The notes under the pieces are model-generated. The model ran no database searches and was not told the DNA's origin. It saw nothing but the letters and a program-made list of their open reading frames with translations. This document shows, one piece after another, positions 26,687 to 39,196 of a stretch of DNA of 64,000 bases. The stretch is from positions 101,875-165,874 of the forward strand of contig QJNS01000178.1 in the NCBI GenBank assembly GCA_004154925.1, read 5' to 3'. The first letter of the stretch is position 1. Each line of letters starts with the position of its first letter. The translations under genes were made by a program, and so were the position numbers. Source of the DNA: Monosporascus cannonballus. Lineage: Eukaryota; Ascomycota; Sordariomycetes; Xylariales.

Positions 26687-26892
26687 TGTGAGAATACAGC
26701 CCCTATGAGGATGAGGCTGGTAGCCGACCAGCCACCGATCAGCCACCGACCCACTCACTAGTATAAATCCACCATCTGACAGCTCGTGGGAAACGCCAGA
26801 TGGAAGTAACCTAATACACTTACTTCTTGGAATCCGCTCTACGACTGATCGGAGATTACCTCACCCAGCTCACAGCTGTCTATTATCTTACA
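26687..26892 (+). repeat. Solo LTR of family G3 (206 bp)
   Basis: It runs tgtgagaatacagcc..tatcttaca, with intact TG..CA ends and a perfect target duplication CGAAT (26682-26686 and 26893-26897). Sequence on both sides is pol of the host G3 element, so this LTR landed in a relative and lost its body by LTR-LTR recombination. It has almost no RIP damage. A TATA-like tataaatcc (26762-26770) and a stem ggctgg/ccagcc are visible. Confidence 0.92.
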
Positions 26893-28500
26893 CGAATAAT
26901 ATGTCGGAAAACGTAGAAAAAACGGTCGCAAATATATAACGTAATTCATAGCATTATAAAAAAAATAAAAGGCCTTATAAAAATAACGTGAAATTCGTTT
27001 ATTCCAAAATTCCTAAATAAATTTAAAATAACGAAAATTTAAATAATTACCCTCTGCATAAAAAAAGCGGAAAACTTTCGTTATATAATTATAGAAATTA
27101 TCGAAAAAAAAGAACGTAAAGAATTATATATATATGGAACTTATCGCGTGCGAATAACAATATAAACGCAAATTATAATAATAATACGATTAATGGTTAA
27201 ATAACGACAACCGTAAATTCCGACCGTATTACGATTAGATGTCGAAAAATCTAGAAAGGACAAAATTAATTCTAAGCTTATTATTTATAATTAATACGTT
27301 TTACGTTTCTTAGTAAAAAAGCTGGTTAAAAAAACGACATTATAGCTAAAGGTTTGTCAACAGCTTTATAATCAGGTCCGAAAGTTATAAATAAAAAATC
27401 TGGATATTATTAAGTTTATACAGATAATTAAACGTTAAGCCGACATAAAAAGAAAATATTTTTAAGCTTAAATAAGGTTTTGTATTATTAAAATAAATTC
27501 GTCATCTGGTTAAAAAACTTATTACCGCAATAATTAATTAATTAACACCATAAAAATCCAAAAACAAAGTATATAAAATATGTCTGTAGGTTAAAATTAA
27601 TAATTAAAGCATTTCTAAAAGAAATATAATAAATAACAACCGAAAATATATTAAGTAATATCTAAATTATTACAGCATAATAAAGTTACGTTATAAGCTA
27701 TATAAATAATTTTAACATTTGCCGTTATTTAAGTAACTTTTCTAAAAAAAATCTCGTTAAATTTTATTATAGGACTTTCTAAAAATCTAAGTTTAAACGA
27801 GCTAAAGTTCGATATAATCCTGGTAATCGTCGACCGTTTTACGAAATTAAAACTATTTATTTTTACGGTTAAAACCTTAACCGCAATTAAATTAGCCCGA
27901 TTATTTTACGATAAGGCTAAGTACAAATTCGATATACTAACTAGAATTATTAATAATAAAAATAAATTACTTTTGAATTAATTCTAGGCGAAAATCTATA
28001 AGAAATAAAATTTAAACAGCAAATATTAACCGCTTATTGTCTGTAAATCGATAAATAAACGAAATATATTTATTGAATTTTAAAATATTGTTTTCATAAC
28101 TACGATAATAAGTATTAAAATAATTAAATAAAGTTAATACGAAATACGGAATTCGTATATAATAATATGCGGAACGTATTTACCGACCGTTTTTCGTTCG
28201 AAATCTTATATAAATATTATTTAAGGGTAATAAATTATGTTTATAAAGACTTAAGAAATAAATATGTGGAATTAAGAAGCGCTTCGAAAAAATAACAGCA
28301 GCCTAGAATAAGGATTATGATTAGTACTATACGCCTGTAAAATTCTAATTAAGGCAATAAGTAAATTTATTAATCAAATATTTTAAGTTTAATAATAAAA
28401 AGCTAATACTTATTTGCGTTCAAGTTATAATTAAAAAACAATTAAGCTTCTAAATATATAAAATAATCCTTTTTACTAAATATGAGCGAATATATAATAT
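26893..28500 (+). pseudogene. G3 integrase relic
   Basis: Around 27790-27960 the frame reads FDIILVIVDRFTKLKLF, then TVKTLTAIKLARLFYDK. This is the integrase core block of gypsy elements (xxILVVVDRLTKxxHFxPxxKTxTAxxLAxLF) with the first catalytic Asp (VD) kept. The Asp-Arg-Gly block that should follow reads ILTRIINNKNKLLL, again D to N and G to N/K. An insertion at 26687 separates it from RNase H. Confidence 0.78.
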
Positions 28501-30245
28501 ATTTTTAATATCTTTATTAAAACTGTAATATAACCGAGAACCGAGCGATATTTAAATAACGTTGCCGGACTAAATAAAAAATAAAAAAATAAGTAATAAA
28601 AATACTATCCGTTATCGAGATAATCGAGAGCAGCGTAAATATCTAAATAAATAGAAAAATTAACTTACTAAACACAATACGTAAAAACTCCGAGAATACC
28701 TTAAATACGTACTTAAAATATTACAGCATTATAAAACATTTAAATACGTATATAAGAAATAAACTAATCTAAAATTCGTAAAATAATAATGGCTTTATTT
28801 AAAACCGGCCGCCTAATAAATATAAAATCATAAAAAGTAACTTTAAGCAAAATTGAAATATTAAATTTAAAATATTAGTTATATAATTATTTTAAGGCTT
28901 TTGGCAAATAATTATCTTATCGTATATCGGTCGAAAATCGACAGATTAAATAACTATAGTTCTCTTATAAATAAAATAAAAAAATAAACAAAAACCGATA
29001 AACAACGTAAAAAAAATTAAACTTTTATTTCAAAAACAAATTTTCGCATTTCCTTATTAAACTTTACGTTAATCAGCCATTAATAAACGTAGTAAGAAAA
29101 TTAATATAGAAATATCGAAAAAAGATCGGAAAATATACGACGACAAAAAGCGGGTACGCTTATTAATTTTGCTAGGCGTAAAACCCGGAAAGAATTCGGA
29201 AACGTCCTATTTCTTATGAAAAACAGAGACCAGGTAACCGGAATACAGTTAGTCGCTAATTGGAAATAGGTTTTCTCTCTTAAAAAATTTAAGATTCCTG
29301 GGCTTAATAATAGGCTCGCCGGATAAAAAATATTTTAATTATAATTATTAATAAATATCAAAGTTTCGTCAAAACGTCGAAAAACGGGCAGAAATTGTTC
29401 GTAAGCGAAAACCATAATAATATAACGATTTTCGAAAATTTTCTTATTTATAAAAATATTATAAAATTGCGTTTAACCGAAACTTGATTGCAAAATAATA
29501 AGGAGAAAATGGGACATTTATAAATATAACTTAAATTTATAAACTTATAAAACGACGTTAAAACTGGACTTCCGCAAATATAACAAACGATTGGAAATCT
29601 ATTTTCGGCGCGGAAAAAACGATATTTCTTAATAATAACCACCTGAAAAATAAATTCGGCCTTACGAAAAAGGTTAATTCGTTAACCAATCATAAATACG
29701 TTATTACGTACGGATTCGGTACCCGTGATACGAACCGTTTGAAGTTGGTTAATTGATATTTAATTTTCGACGGTAAAATAAACGATAATTTAAATAATAT
29801 ATTTAAAAATAACCAGATTTTAAACGGAAATTAAACGGCGATATTAACGATAATAAAAATAAATATTTATTGCACGACAAATCTCGTATTAATAATATAT
29901 TAAAATATTATTTAAAACATTTAAAATATAAATATAAACCGTACGGTAATCGAAATAATGTTATATTACGAACATATAATACGGTTTATTATCATATATA
30001 ATGCGATTAAGATCCGGTTTATCGTCGGTATTAAAAAGATAACCCTTAAGGAACTCCCAATTATTACCGATATAAAGATATTATTTTTATAAAACTGTTT
30101 ACGAAAAATAAATATAACGAATAAAAAATAAAAGAGAAACCGTACGTAAAAAAACCAAAATAAGAACGCAAAAAAAACCAAAAAATACTGTTAAAAATCG
30201 GATAAAAATAAAAGAATAAACAAAATATAATTAATTATTTAATGT
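28500..30245 (+). other. 3' part of G3, undefined
   Basis: This is RIP-mutated internal sequence between integrase and the copia insertion. No domain could be read. Gypsy elements often end in a chromodomain or an extra ORF here, but I see no clear sign of either. The short open frames at 29448-29642 and 29966-30181 (- strand) are hydrophobic chance ORFs. Confidence 0.4.
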
Positions 30246-30250
30246 AATAC

Positions 30251-30457
30251 TGTTAGCAGTCATAGTGATCAAATGCAGGAAACTGGTGATAGCTTAATGA
30301 TCTATGCTAGGAAAGACTGAAGAAGTCTGGGGCGTATCGCCCTTACATATACGTCCTGTTTGTACAAACGGTGGTCCCTGGACAAACGCTGTCCCAGGTT
30401 GCAAAGTACTGCTTTAAAGCGCCAGCCGTAGGTATCTAAAGCACCTAACTGCCGATA
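30251..30457 (-). repeat. Left (3') LTR of C1 (207 bp)
   Basis: It runs tgttagcagtcatag..actgccgata. It aligns with the right LTR with one small indel. The central part (gaagaagtctggggcgt, then cctgtttgtacaaacggtgg) is almost identical in both copies and free of RIP. Confidence 0.93.
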
Positions 30458-30930
30458 CGCCCTTTTGCGTCAGATGGTCTTATTTACCAAAGTCTTTAAT
30501 CTATATAGGAATTAAACTTTTATTTTCGTTAATTTTAAGTGCTTTTTGGCTTATTTTATATTTTTATCCTTTTAAGCCTTAAGTGGGCCATAAATCGCTC
30601 GAAATTAGCCTTATCCAATAGCTTCATAAGCTTATTTACTGGGTTTTCCTTATTTTTTACCTATTGGAAATAGATATTTCCGTCCTGAATCTTTTAACGT
30701 ACGTAATAATATTCGAGCCGAATATAACCTTTTTTTCGGGTTATCTATATATCCGTTATTTACTTTAACGTATTTATATTATCTTCCAGGATGGGAATAA
30801 AGCCTTTAAGCATAAGCCTTAATTTTATAAGGAAATTTTTGATTTTAGTTACTTTCGTTATTATTGTTCGTATTTTTACGTACTTTATTTCCGTAATATA
30901 TTTAATAATAATACCTTATAGTTTCGAAAA

Positions 30931-31700
30931 TTACGTAACGGATGTTCCAGCTATAAAGAATATATATCTCGTAATGAATTTTATTAATTCGGAATCCGCA
31001 AAGCTTATATCCATTATTCCGAATAGCTTTAGGTCGTTATATTTCCGGTACAGGTAATTTTCGTTTAATTTTTTATACCGAAAAAATAGGTTTGTCGTAT
31101 CGTTTAGGTATCGTAATAATCGCTTAATACATTCCCGGTATTTGGGCGATAAGTTATTTATGAACTTAGCCCAAATTAAAACTATGAACGTTATATCCGG
31201 TTTATTAATATAATTGGAAAAATTAAATTTTCTTATTAGGTTGACGTATTCGAACGTTTTTTCCTTATTAATTATTCCGTCGTACCGTATAGTATGCTTT
31301 AAGTAATCCTTAATAAATAACGTAAATACCTTCCGCATAACGTTTAAACTTATTAATTATAATGATTTTTCGATATATTGCTGCTAATTTAACCCGACGT
31401 TTTTAATTAATAAAAAACGTATAATCCGTATATTTAGGTACTAATCCGCGTTATTTAAATTCTTAATAAGCACCTCCTTAACGTTTTTTTTGGTAATATC
31501 TTAAAGGCGTTATTTATTAAGGCCGAAAAGTAAAAATTTATTAACGTACGAAACGATAATAATTTCTATTTCCGGGTTATGGTATATTACATTGTCCGAA
31601 ATTAATAAACGGAATCCTTATTTTATTAATATCTTTCTTATTTTTTTACTAAGTAATTTCGGCTTGCTTTAGGCCGTATAAAGGGTTTATTAATTTAATA
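30931..31700 (-). pseudogene. C1 RNase H and end of reverse transcriptase
   Basis: A 135-codon frame (31338-30931) reads TFEYVNLIRKFNFSNYINKP, then DITFIVLIWAKF and YRECIKRLLRYLNDTTNLFF, then LFGIMDISFAD. This matches the copia block Y..xxGSLxYLxxxTRPDI through RVLRYLKGTxxxGLxY to GYSDADWA. RIP-type changes include G to N in the GSL position and the D of SDAD. Upstream at about 31560-31580 (- strand) the catalytic YVDD reads YVNK. Confidence 0.85.
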
Positions 31701-32180
31701 ATTTTCTTAAGGGAAAACTAATAGGTATCTTTATATCCTGGGTAAATATTAAAATATTCCGTTAATATGAGAAAAAGTTTTATGTAAACGTTTTTTTTTA
31801 AATTGTTATTTAGGTAAACGGCGATAAAATCGATTTAAAGTATATACTAGCCCAAGGCGGTAGCTAACGCTATCAAAATCCTTTAATATATAGCCCTTAT
31901 AATATTAACTGTAATCTCGTTATAATTTATTTCTTTCCGTTAAATAAATCCTTTTGCGCAAATACGGGCCTTATATTTTTCCAGTTTTCCCGTAAACGTA
32001 TACTTTTTTTTCAGTACTTATTTGGTATCCATAAAGTGCCCGTAAGTTTTTTCGCCAAGGGATATAAACTTGAAAATTCCGCGCGAAAATTTTTTTAATC
32101 TCCGTAAAAATCGCTTTAAGCCATATTTTTCGTTCTGGGCTTCCCATAGCTTTTTTTGAGGTTTGGACCGTTATCCACTG
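31700..32180 (-). pseudogene. C1 reverse transcriptase relic
   Basis: The - strand frame starts SPERKIWLKAIFTEIKKI (32130-32060), the S.D.xxWxxAxxxExxxL entry of copia reverse transcriptases. It goes on with KKKYTFTGKLEKYKARICAK, then ALGQYILQIDFIAVYLNNN (the QxDVxxAFLxGxL block) and INPLYGLKQ, a nearly unchanged copia hallmark. Several TAA codons replace Gln. Integrase and the basic linker (KRGRPKK, about 32360) lie just upstream. Confidence 0.87.
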
Positions 32181-32199
32181 CAAATAACCTGTAAGTTTC

Positions 32200-34200
32200 G
32201 TTACTAGGGTCGTTACCAGGGTCGAAATAAAAGGTATATATGTTACAGTCGCTTTTTTCGTCGCCTTTTTAAGTTAAAGCTAGCTTCAATTCGCGCAGGA
32301 GCTCCGGGGCTTCGTCTGGGGCTTCCAGGGTGTACAGGTCAGGGACTATCTTTTTTGGACGCCCTCTTTTGGGCTTCACTTATTTCGTTTCCTGATCTGT
32401 ATCGTCCTTTAAAATAACGTTATCGTGGCTGCGGAAATGACCGAATAATATCCTTCGGGCTAAGGGGCCATCGTGGCTCTTTTAGGTCCTCATAAACAGT
32501 AATATATAATGTTATCAGCAATCTGCCGCCCTTTAGCAGCTAAACCTTATAATTATATATCCCCTAATACCTTAATAACATTCCCTTTGCTCCCCGGGCT
32601 GCTAGCTTCTCTAACTTAATCCTATAATTCGTATCGATCAGGATTATATATCTATTACTAAAGATGCGAAAATAGCTATTATCCGGCTTATATAACCGTT
32701 TCGGTTTAAAGTCGAATACGCTTTTAAAGTATTTGATAAATATTATAGTCTTTACAATTAATTATTTTATTTTATTAATTATATGGGTTACAACTTTTAT
32801 TATAAAGTCCCAAAAATATATAAATATTTTTATCTATACGAAAATCGTACGCGTTTCGTTTTAAAAAAATTGGATATTACGTTTTGCGATTTTATTTTAA
32901 TATTAATTATATAAGTTAGAAATTACCAGCTTAATATTTTACATAACGCAAAAGTTTTCGATAATTATTATACCGAATTTCTTGCCGTTATTAAACTGTA
33001 AAATCTATATTTTTTTCCTTTTGCTTAACGCTTTTAAACGTTTGGTTATTCGCGTAATATACGTATATATATACTACTGTATTTCGTTTTTAATTTTGAA
33101 GGAATAATACTCCTTATAATACAATAAATTGTTTGTAATAAATCTAAAATAGCTATTATTTTTAATATTAACGGGCTTTACTAAGCTTACGTTATACTAA
33201 ATAATTTCCTTTACGTATTATTTTCGTTTTTTGAGATTTATAAACGGAATTTTCCGTATTTTCGCTTTGTTACAAATTATATAAAGGATAATTTTTATCT
33301 CCTTAAGGTCCAAATTTATTCCCGTAAACCTTTTAATAGTTCAAATTAGTCGTTTAGTACTGGGATAATAAAGGCGGCGGTACCAAAAAATAATTTTCTT
33401 TATAATTTCGTCCGTTATAAAAACCTTTTCATTCTTAAAAGTTTTTATAAGGGCCTTCCTTAGGTTGTTAATTAGGTTACCGTTATTTTTCTTACCGAAT
33501 ACCTTCTCTAACGCGTATCCTTATTAATTGTTTTCGTTTATTACTGGAACCTTAACGATAGGTTCCGATTTCCCATAAAATTACAAAAAAAATCTTTTCC
33601 GAGGGATATTAATTATTATTAATTCTGTCCTATTAGGATTAATCAGGGCGTTATAATTTAAATAACCTTTTCGTTTATAAAATATCTTCCTGGAAAACAT
33701 TTTCAATAAAAAATCCGTAATATATAACATATATCTTATTATAATTTCGTTATTTTTTCCACTAAGGCCTTTTAAAGGCTACTTAATAATACGGATAAAA
33801 ATAATAATTATTGGTCCGCTTTTTATTATAATTTAAATTTCTTTGGACTTAATATCCAACATAATATTTCTTTTAAAGTCGTCGATATTATTCGTAATAT
33901 TAACGTTTGTTCCCGAATCCTAAAGTAATTTATTTCGGTTATTCTCTATAGAAAAATATATATACAAAAATATAACGTTATTTATAACTATCGCTTTAAT
34001 TACTTTAAGGCAATTAGCCACCTAAAACTTAACGCGTTTAACTACTTAAAACTTGAGGCTTTCGGTTACCTATAACTTAAAGCTTTTATTTATTATAGCC
34101 CTTTAAGATTCTTACTGTATTATCTTGCCGTATTATTACATAAGGTCTTAAAGTTATTATTTTTAACGTAAACGTTAAAAGTTTTTTCGTTTAACCGGTA
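32200..34200 (-). pseudogene. C1 protease/integrase region relic
   Basis: This is the expected place for protease and integrase between the gag knuckle and the reverse transcriptase. At 32330-32370 the - strand reads KPKRGRPKKIVPDLYTLEAP, a linker of the kind found between copia integrase and reverse transcriptase, with an AT-hook-like GRP core. The rest is too decayed to place the catalytic residues. Confidence 0.55.
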
Positions 34201-34249
34201 CAAGTTCTTAAAATTTTTAAGGATAAATTGTTTTTCGTTTTAACCGCCG

Positions 34250-36050
34250 TTACGGATATTACAAAAGCTATTAGTACTGTTATTCTGGCCGTTATTATTA
34301 TTTTAATACTACTTCCGCGTTTTTTTCCCTTTACCATTTTTCCGCTTTTTTTGCGGTTGGGGGTAATTTTCCGTTATATGGCCGTATTTTATATAATTAA
34401 AGCAAAAGGGCTTTTTATTTTAGTTTTATGCGAACTTTCCATTTTTAAAGTTATTATTATTACTACCTTTGCCATTTTAAGCGTTATAAGCTTTCTCGTT
34501 TTTCTTTTTATTACTAATACAGTTATGGAATTTATTATTAAAATCGTTAATTAATTACTGGAAAAAATAATCTATTTACCTTAATACCGACTAAATAGTT
34601 TTGCACCAGCTGCCGGCTCGGTTCTTTATAATAATAAAAACATAATAATTTATTTTTTCGGTCTAAATCGTATATTATAACCCTTTACTTCGCAAAAAAA
34701 CTTTTGGAATTTAATAATAAATTATATTAGGTCTTTTTTATCGTAAGTAATTTTGTTACACTTTTTCTAAAGAGACTTTTGTTTAATTTTATCTATAACG
34801 GCATAAATCTTCCAAAAGGTTCTTAATATTTTCGTATTTTCCTTAATATTTATAATTAGCTTTAAAGGCGTCTTTTTATAAATCTTAATAATGGCCTTTG
34901 CAAAACGTAATTAATCTAGTTACTTTAACTTTATTCCGTTCTTATAATTAATTTTCTAATAGTTAAAATAAGGGCGTAATTTTAAAGTTCCTAAATAATT
35001 AAACCTAATAAATAATTCTCTGTATTTAAAGTAAAATGGAAACGTTTTTAACGTACTTTCGTTTTATTTTTATTATTAAATTTTTTAAAATCCAATTTTT
35101 TTTAAAAATAATACTTAATTTGCTGGAATTATTTAAGCAGTTAAAAAAAGCCTTACGACGTGTTCGTTACTTTTAGTAATCCTGAAATAAATTCGAAAAA
35201 ATAATAATAGGTTATTTAAATTATCGAGGTTATTACATATTATACCTTTATTTTTGGGTAATTTCTTTTTAGCGCTTTTCGCCTTTTTCGAGGCGTTTAA
35301 CCTTTCAATAAATTATTTCTTTGGTTGTATTTTGCTTTTTTTAATGGGTTAATTTTTTCATATCGTTTTTTATTGCGATAGATATTTCCTTTAAGCTGTT
35401 TGGCCTAATAAACTTAATACTTTATAACATTTTCCGTAAACCTTTTAAATTTTACGATTTTTTCGATCGGGACAGAAATATTAATATTCCAACTCCTTAT
35501 AATTAAGAACTATCCCTAAATTAAAGCATATGCAATAATTATTTTATAATATTATTTATTCGTTTTATAATATCAATATTTTTTGCGTTTTAAAGCCTTA
35601 AACTTTTCATTTTATTTTTAATGCGTTAATACGTATTTTCCCGTACCTTAACGTCTTATTTAATTCTATTAATATTGGTACCAAAGGACGTATAAACCTT
35701 ATTTAGATCGCTTTCGGGCTGTTATCTTTAGATAAGGGTTCTATATCGCTCTTTTTTCAGCTGCTGCTACAATTAAGGCAGTAAGACAGTTTTCTTTAAA
35801 AACGTTCCGAAAGTAAGTTTTTTTCCTGCCGCCACATTTAATATGCGGTCCTGTTCCTTTATTTTATCTTTATTAAAGTATTATTCCTCCTAATCGCCGA
35901 AAGCTTTTCGTTAAGGGAAAAGGAAAAGGTCGGGTACGTTACCTTATGCAATAAAGGTTTTATTTGCTATCGTCAACTGCCATTTACCTTTTTTTCGAAT
36001 CGTTAACTAAACGATTTTTTTTAAGTTTTGCGTTCTCTTTATTAACTTAA
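34250..36050 (-). pseudogene. C1 gag relic with zinc knuckle
   Basis: On the - strand at about 34405-34360 the frame gives CFNYIKYGHITENYPQP, a CCHC knuckle whose second and third Cys became Tyr. A basic tail follows (KKRKNGKGKKRG). The + strand frame at 34228-34554 over the same bases is a hydrophobic shadow. Upstream gag sequence toward 36050 is decayed. Confidence 0.65.
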
Positions 36051-36110
36051 CCTGCAAATAATTATTTCGTTTAACGTATTACGGTTGCCAAGAACCAGAA
36101 GATATTACCA

Positions 36111-36318
36111 TATTAGTAATTATAATAATTAAATGCAGAAAACTAGTAATAACTTAATAATCTATGCTAGAAAAAAACTGAAGAAGTCTGGGGCGTACCG
36201 CCCTTACATACACGTCCTGTTTGTACAAACGGTGGTTCCTGGACAAACGCTGTCCCAGGCTGCAGAGCACTGCTTTAAAGCGCCAGCCGTGGGCATCTGA
36301 AGCACCCAACTGCCGACA
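36111..36318 (-). repeat. Right (5') LTR of C1 (208 bp)
   Basis: It runs tattagtaattataat..actgccgaca. The first 25 bp are RIP-mutated relative to the left LTR (tgttagcagtcatag), while the last 150 bp are nearly intact. Confidence 0.93.
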
Positions 36319-36476
36319 AATACGTATAAATTATTACAGTAATTACGTATAACATAATGTAACTTACATATTTATATCCGAAAACTTTTCGGTTACTGTA
36401 CGTAATCCAATTTATAACCGAACTATACCAATTTATTAATATTAATAAGGATTAATACCTTAAAAAAAGCAATAAT

Positions 36477-36670
36477 CATAAGAATATAGCTGTTATAAGG
36501 ATGCGGTTAATATCCGACCAGTTACAGACTTACGCGCTAGTATAAATAACTATCTGACAGCTAATAAGAAACGCTAGATAGAAGTAACCTAATATATTTA
36601 TTTCTTGGAATCTGCTTTATAACTAGTCGGAGATCACCTTACCCAGCTCATAGCTGTCCATTATCTTACA
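36477..36670 (+). repeat. 3' LTR of complete G3 (194 bp)
   Basis: It is the partner of 23040-23235: cataagaatatagctg..tccattatcttaca, followed by the ATTTA duplication. The preceding ttaaaaaaagcaataat is the likely polypurine tract. Confidence 0.9.
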
Positions 36671-36675
36671 ATTTA

Positions 36676-39194
36676 TTTTTATTAAATATTTAAATTAAAT
36701 TTTTAAAATCATATTTCCGAAATTATTATAACGAAATTTAAATAAATTAAGTTTAATTATTATATAAAACAAATTTATTTATAAAAATTGTAAATATAGA
36801 TTTACCGGATATTTATTATTCGAAAGTTTATATAATTATTATTTTCTTATAATAATATAAATATTAAACTTTTTATTTCAAAATTTGAAAAATCTATAAA
36901 AATTTGAAATATATAATATAAATTCCCTAATATATAAAGATATATTAGACAACAATTAAGGTTAATTGAAAATACCTTACAATGAAAAATACTGACTAAT
37001 ATTTTTTTTTAAAAAAATAATTATGAGATTAATGATAAAATATTTTAAATTTGAAAAAAATATATTAATCTCGATATATATTTACATAAAAAAAGTTAAA
37101 TAAATACATTTATAAAAATATAAACTATGTATTTGTAAAATATTAAAAGTTATAATATAATTGGAAACAAATCATTGAGAATATGTTATTGCTTATTGTA
37201 AATACCGGAAAATAAAATTAATTGAAATAAACGAAACCCTTTTATTTTATAACAAGAAGTTATTAAATAGAATACTTAAAAATTAAAAAGATATTTAGCG
37301 AACGTACGGCGAATTTTTATTTAATACGAAAAGGACTTATAACGTATTTATAAAACTTAAAATAAATATAGAAATATTCTAAAGATCTTAAAAATTACAA
37401 TTTATCGTAAATTGGCCGAAAATGGTTTAAATATTTTAAAAAAAGCAATTAATTTAATTATATTTAAAATAAAACCGAACGAAAATAAGACATTAATAAA
37501 ACGCCGAAAGTATAACGTGAATTAATAATAACTAATAATAATTTAACAAACCGCAAAATCGAATAAACCTCTAATTTAACGCAATTAATATTAAATATAT
37601 TTAGTAAAAAATGAATCTATTATTTGAAAAATAAAATTCTTTATTTTATTAATAAATTATAGATTTACGTTTAATAATTAAACGTATAACAAATTAAAAC
37701 TTAACGTACGTAAAGGACTAATTGGCAAACCTATAAGACTATTCGGCGAACTGGCGAGATTAATTGACAAATTTACGGCGGAAATGAAAAAACTCAAAAA
37801 AGAAGTATAAAACGAGAGATTATTTTTAATTTTCGTTGAAATAATAATAAAATATTAAATTTTCCATAGGCTTTCGACATATTTTATATGTTTTAATTTT
37901 CGAAATTAGCTATAATTATATTATTCCTATTAAATATTATTCAAATAAATTTTATAAAATTAAGCAATTTCGAAATAAATATATCTTAATAAAATAAAAT
38001 AAGTTACATTTTTTAAATTAGCGATAAACAGCTAAAACAGATTTGTTAATTTAACTTTTTTGATATAATATTAAAATAATATAAGTAATATTATTGTATT
38101 TATGGAGCAAATATATAATTATTATTTAATAATAAATTTAGTTTATACTTATAAATATATTTTATTTTCATATGAGAAATAAAAATACAACGTTAATAAA
38201 ACGAGAAATTAATGAAAATAAACCGGCGAAAACCAAGTAATTTATAAATATATATTTGAAACGAAATATTTTTAAACCATATAAAAATTATATTTTCGTA
38301 ACCGTAATCGCCGAACGCTTGTCATTTTTAATTTTGGAAATTGTACGATATTTTTGATATAAACTTTACAAAAATAAAAACAAATATTTTTGAGTAAAAC
38401 TATTCACTAACCAAATTACGTTAATTTGCCGAAGTCAAATTTGGTTTAAAATATTAATTTTTATTTTTTTAATAAAATTTGATAATAATAAACGAAAATG
38501 ATTTAAGTTATAATTCTGAAAACATTGGGAAATTATGGGGCAGTTAATAAATAATTACGCAAAAAATATTAAAATATATATGGAAATACTTTTTATTTTA
38601 AGTATAACAAATGCAAATTTCGGCGCCCGTTTTCGGTCAATCGGCAATATAGATAAGATCGTAATCCAAATAAATTTTATCGATATAATAATAATAAGGT
38701 TTATCGAAAATTATTAAATTATCGTTAATGTATCGAATAAAATCGAAAAACTTAAAACTTAAAAACTTAAGATTTATTAAAGGTATTCTCGCAAATAAAT
38801 ATTATAACGGCAAATAATTAAAAAATTAAAAAAATACAGAAAAAGAATAAATAAAGACGAATTAACAATTATTTGATAAGAAAATAACGAACGTAAATAA
38901 ACATTATAAATAAACTATTTATAGAAAATATTATTAAACTATTAATATAAACATTAATAATATTTCGATTGGAAAACGTTTTTACCAAACGTTATATTAA
39001 CTACTGCGAAATAATAAAGCCATAAATTTATTAACAATTGATAAAATATTTGTATCTTACAATAATACTATATATTTAAATGTTATATTAATTACATTAT
39101 AATGTATAATTAATAATATACAGAAAAGTTAATATAAAAAAATAAAACATTTTCAAAGTATAATTAAATATCAGCGACCAATCGCCGACCTACT
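36676..39194. other. AT-rich desert
   Basis: No gene is recognised. Its right end (39160-39195, atcagcgaccaatcgccgacctactta) resembles the reverse complement of 19912-19945, so part of this DNA may be another repeat family seen twice. The + frame at 38535-38717 has no motif. Confidence 0.45.
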
Positions 39195-39196
39195 TA

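Larger units (their letters stand above)
30251..36318 (-). mobile_element. Complete Ty1/copia retrotransposon, C1
   Basis: LTRs of 207 and 208 bp enclose 5.65 kb, with a perfect target duplication AATAC at 30246-30250 and 36319-36323. All coding relics read on the - strand in copia order: gag, protease/integrase, reverse transcriptase, RNase H. Next to the right LTR the - strand begins tggtaatatc, a plausible decayed initiator-Met tRNA primer site (TGGTA..). It is inserted in the 3' part of the G3 element. Confidence 0.93.
23040..36670 (+). mobile_element. Complete Ty3/gypsy retrotransposon, family G3, with two nested insertions
   Basis: LTRs at 23040-23235 and 36477-36670 belong to one subfamily, and the outer 5 bp are identical (ATTTA at 23035-23039 and 36671-36675), so they form one insertion. 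Inside are gag with a zinc knuckle, reverse transcriptase, RNase H and integrase, all on the + strand in gypsy order. A solo LTR (26687-26892) and a whole copia element (30251-36318) with their own target duplications are inserted within it. Without them and their duplications the element is about 7.35 kb. Confidence 0.9.

Noticed and set aside
34228..34554. Open 108-codon hydrophobic frame on the + strand
   Set aside because: It is antisense to the copia gag zinc-knuckle region, whose - strand reading is recognisable. Its hydrophobicity comes from A/T bias.
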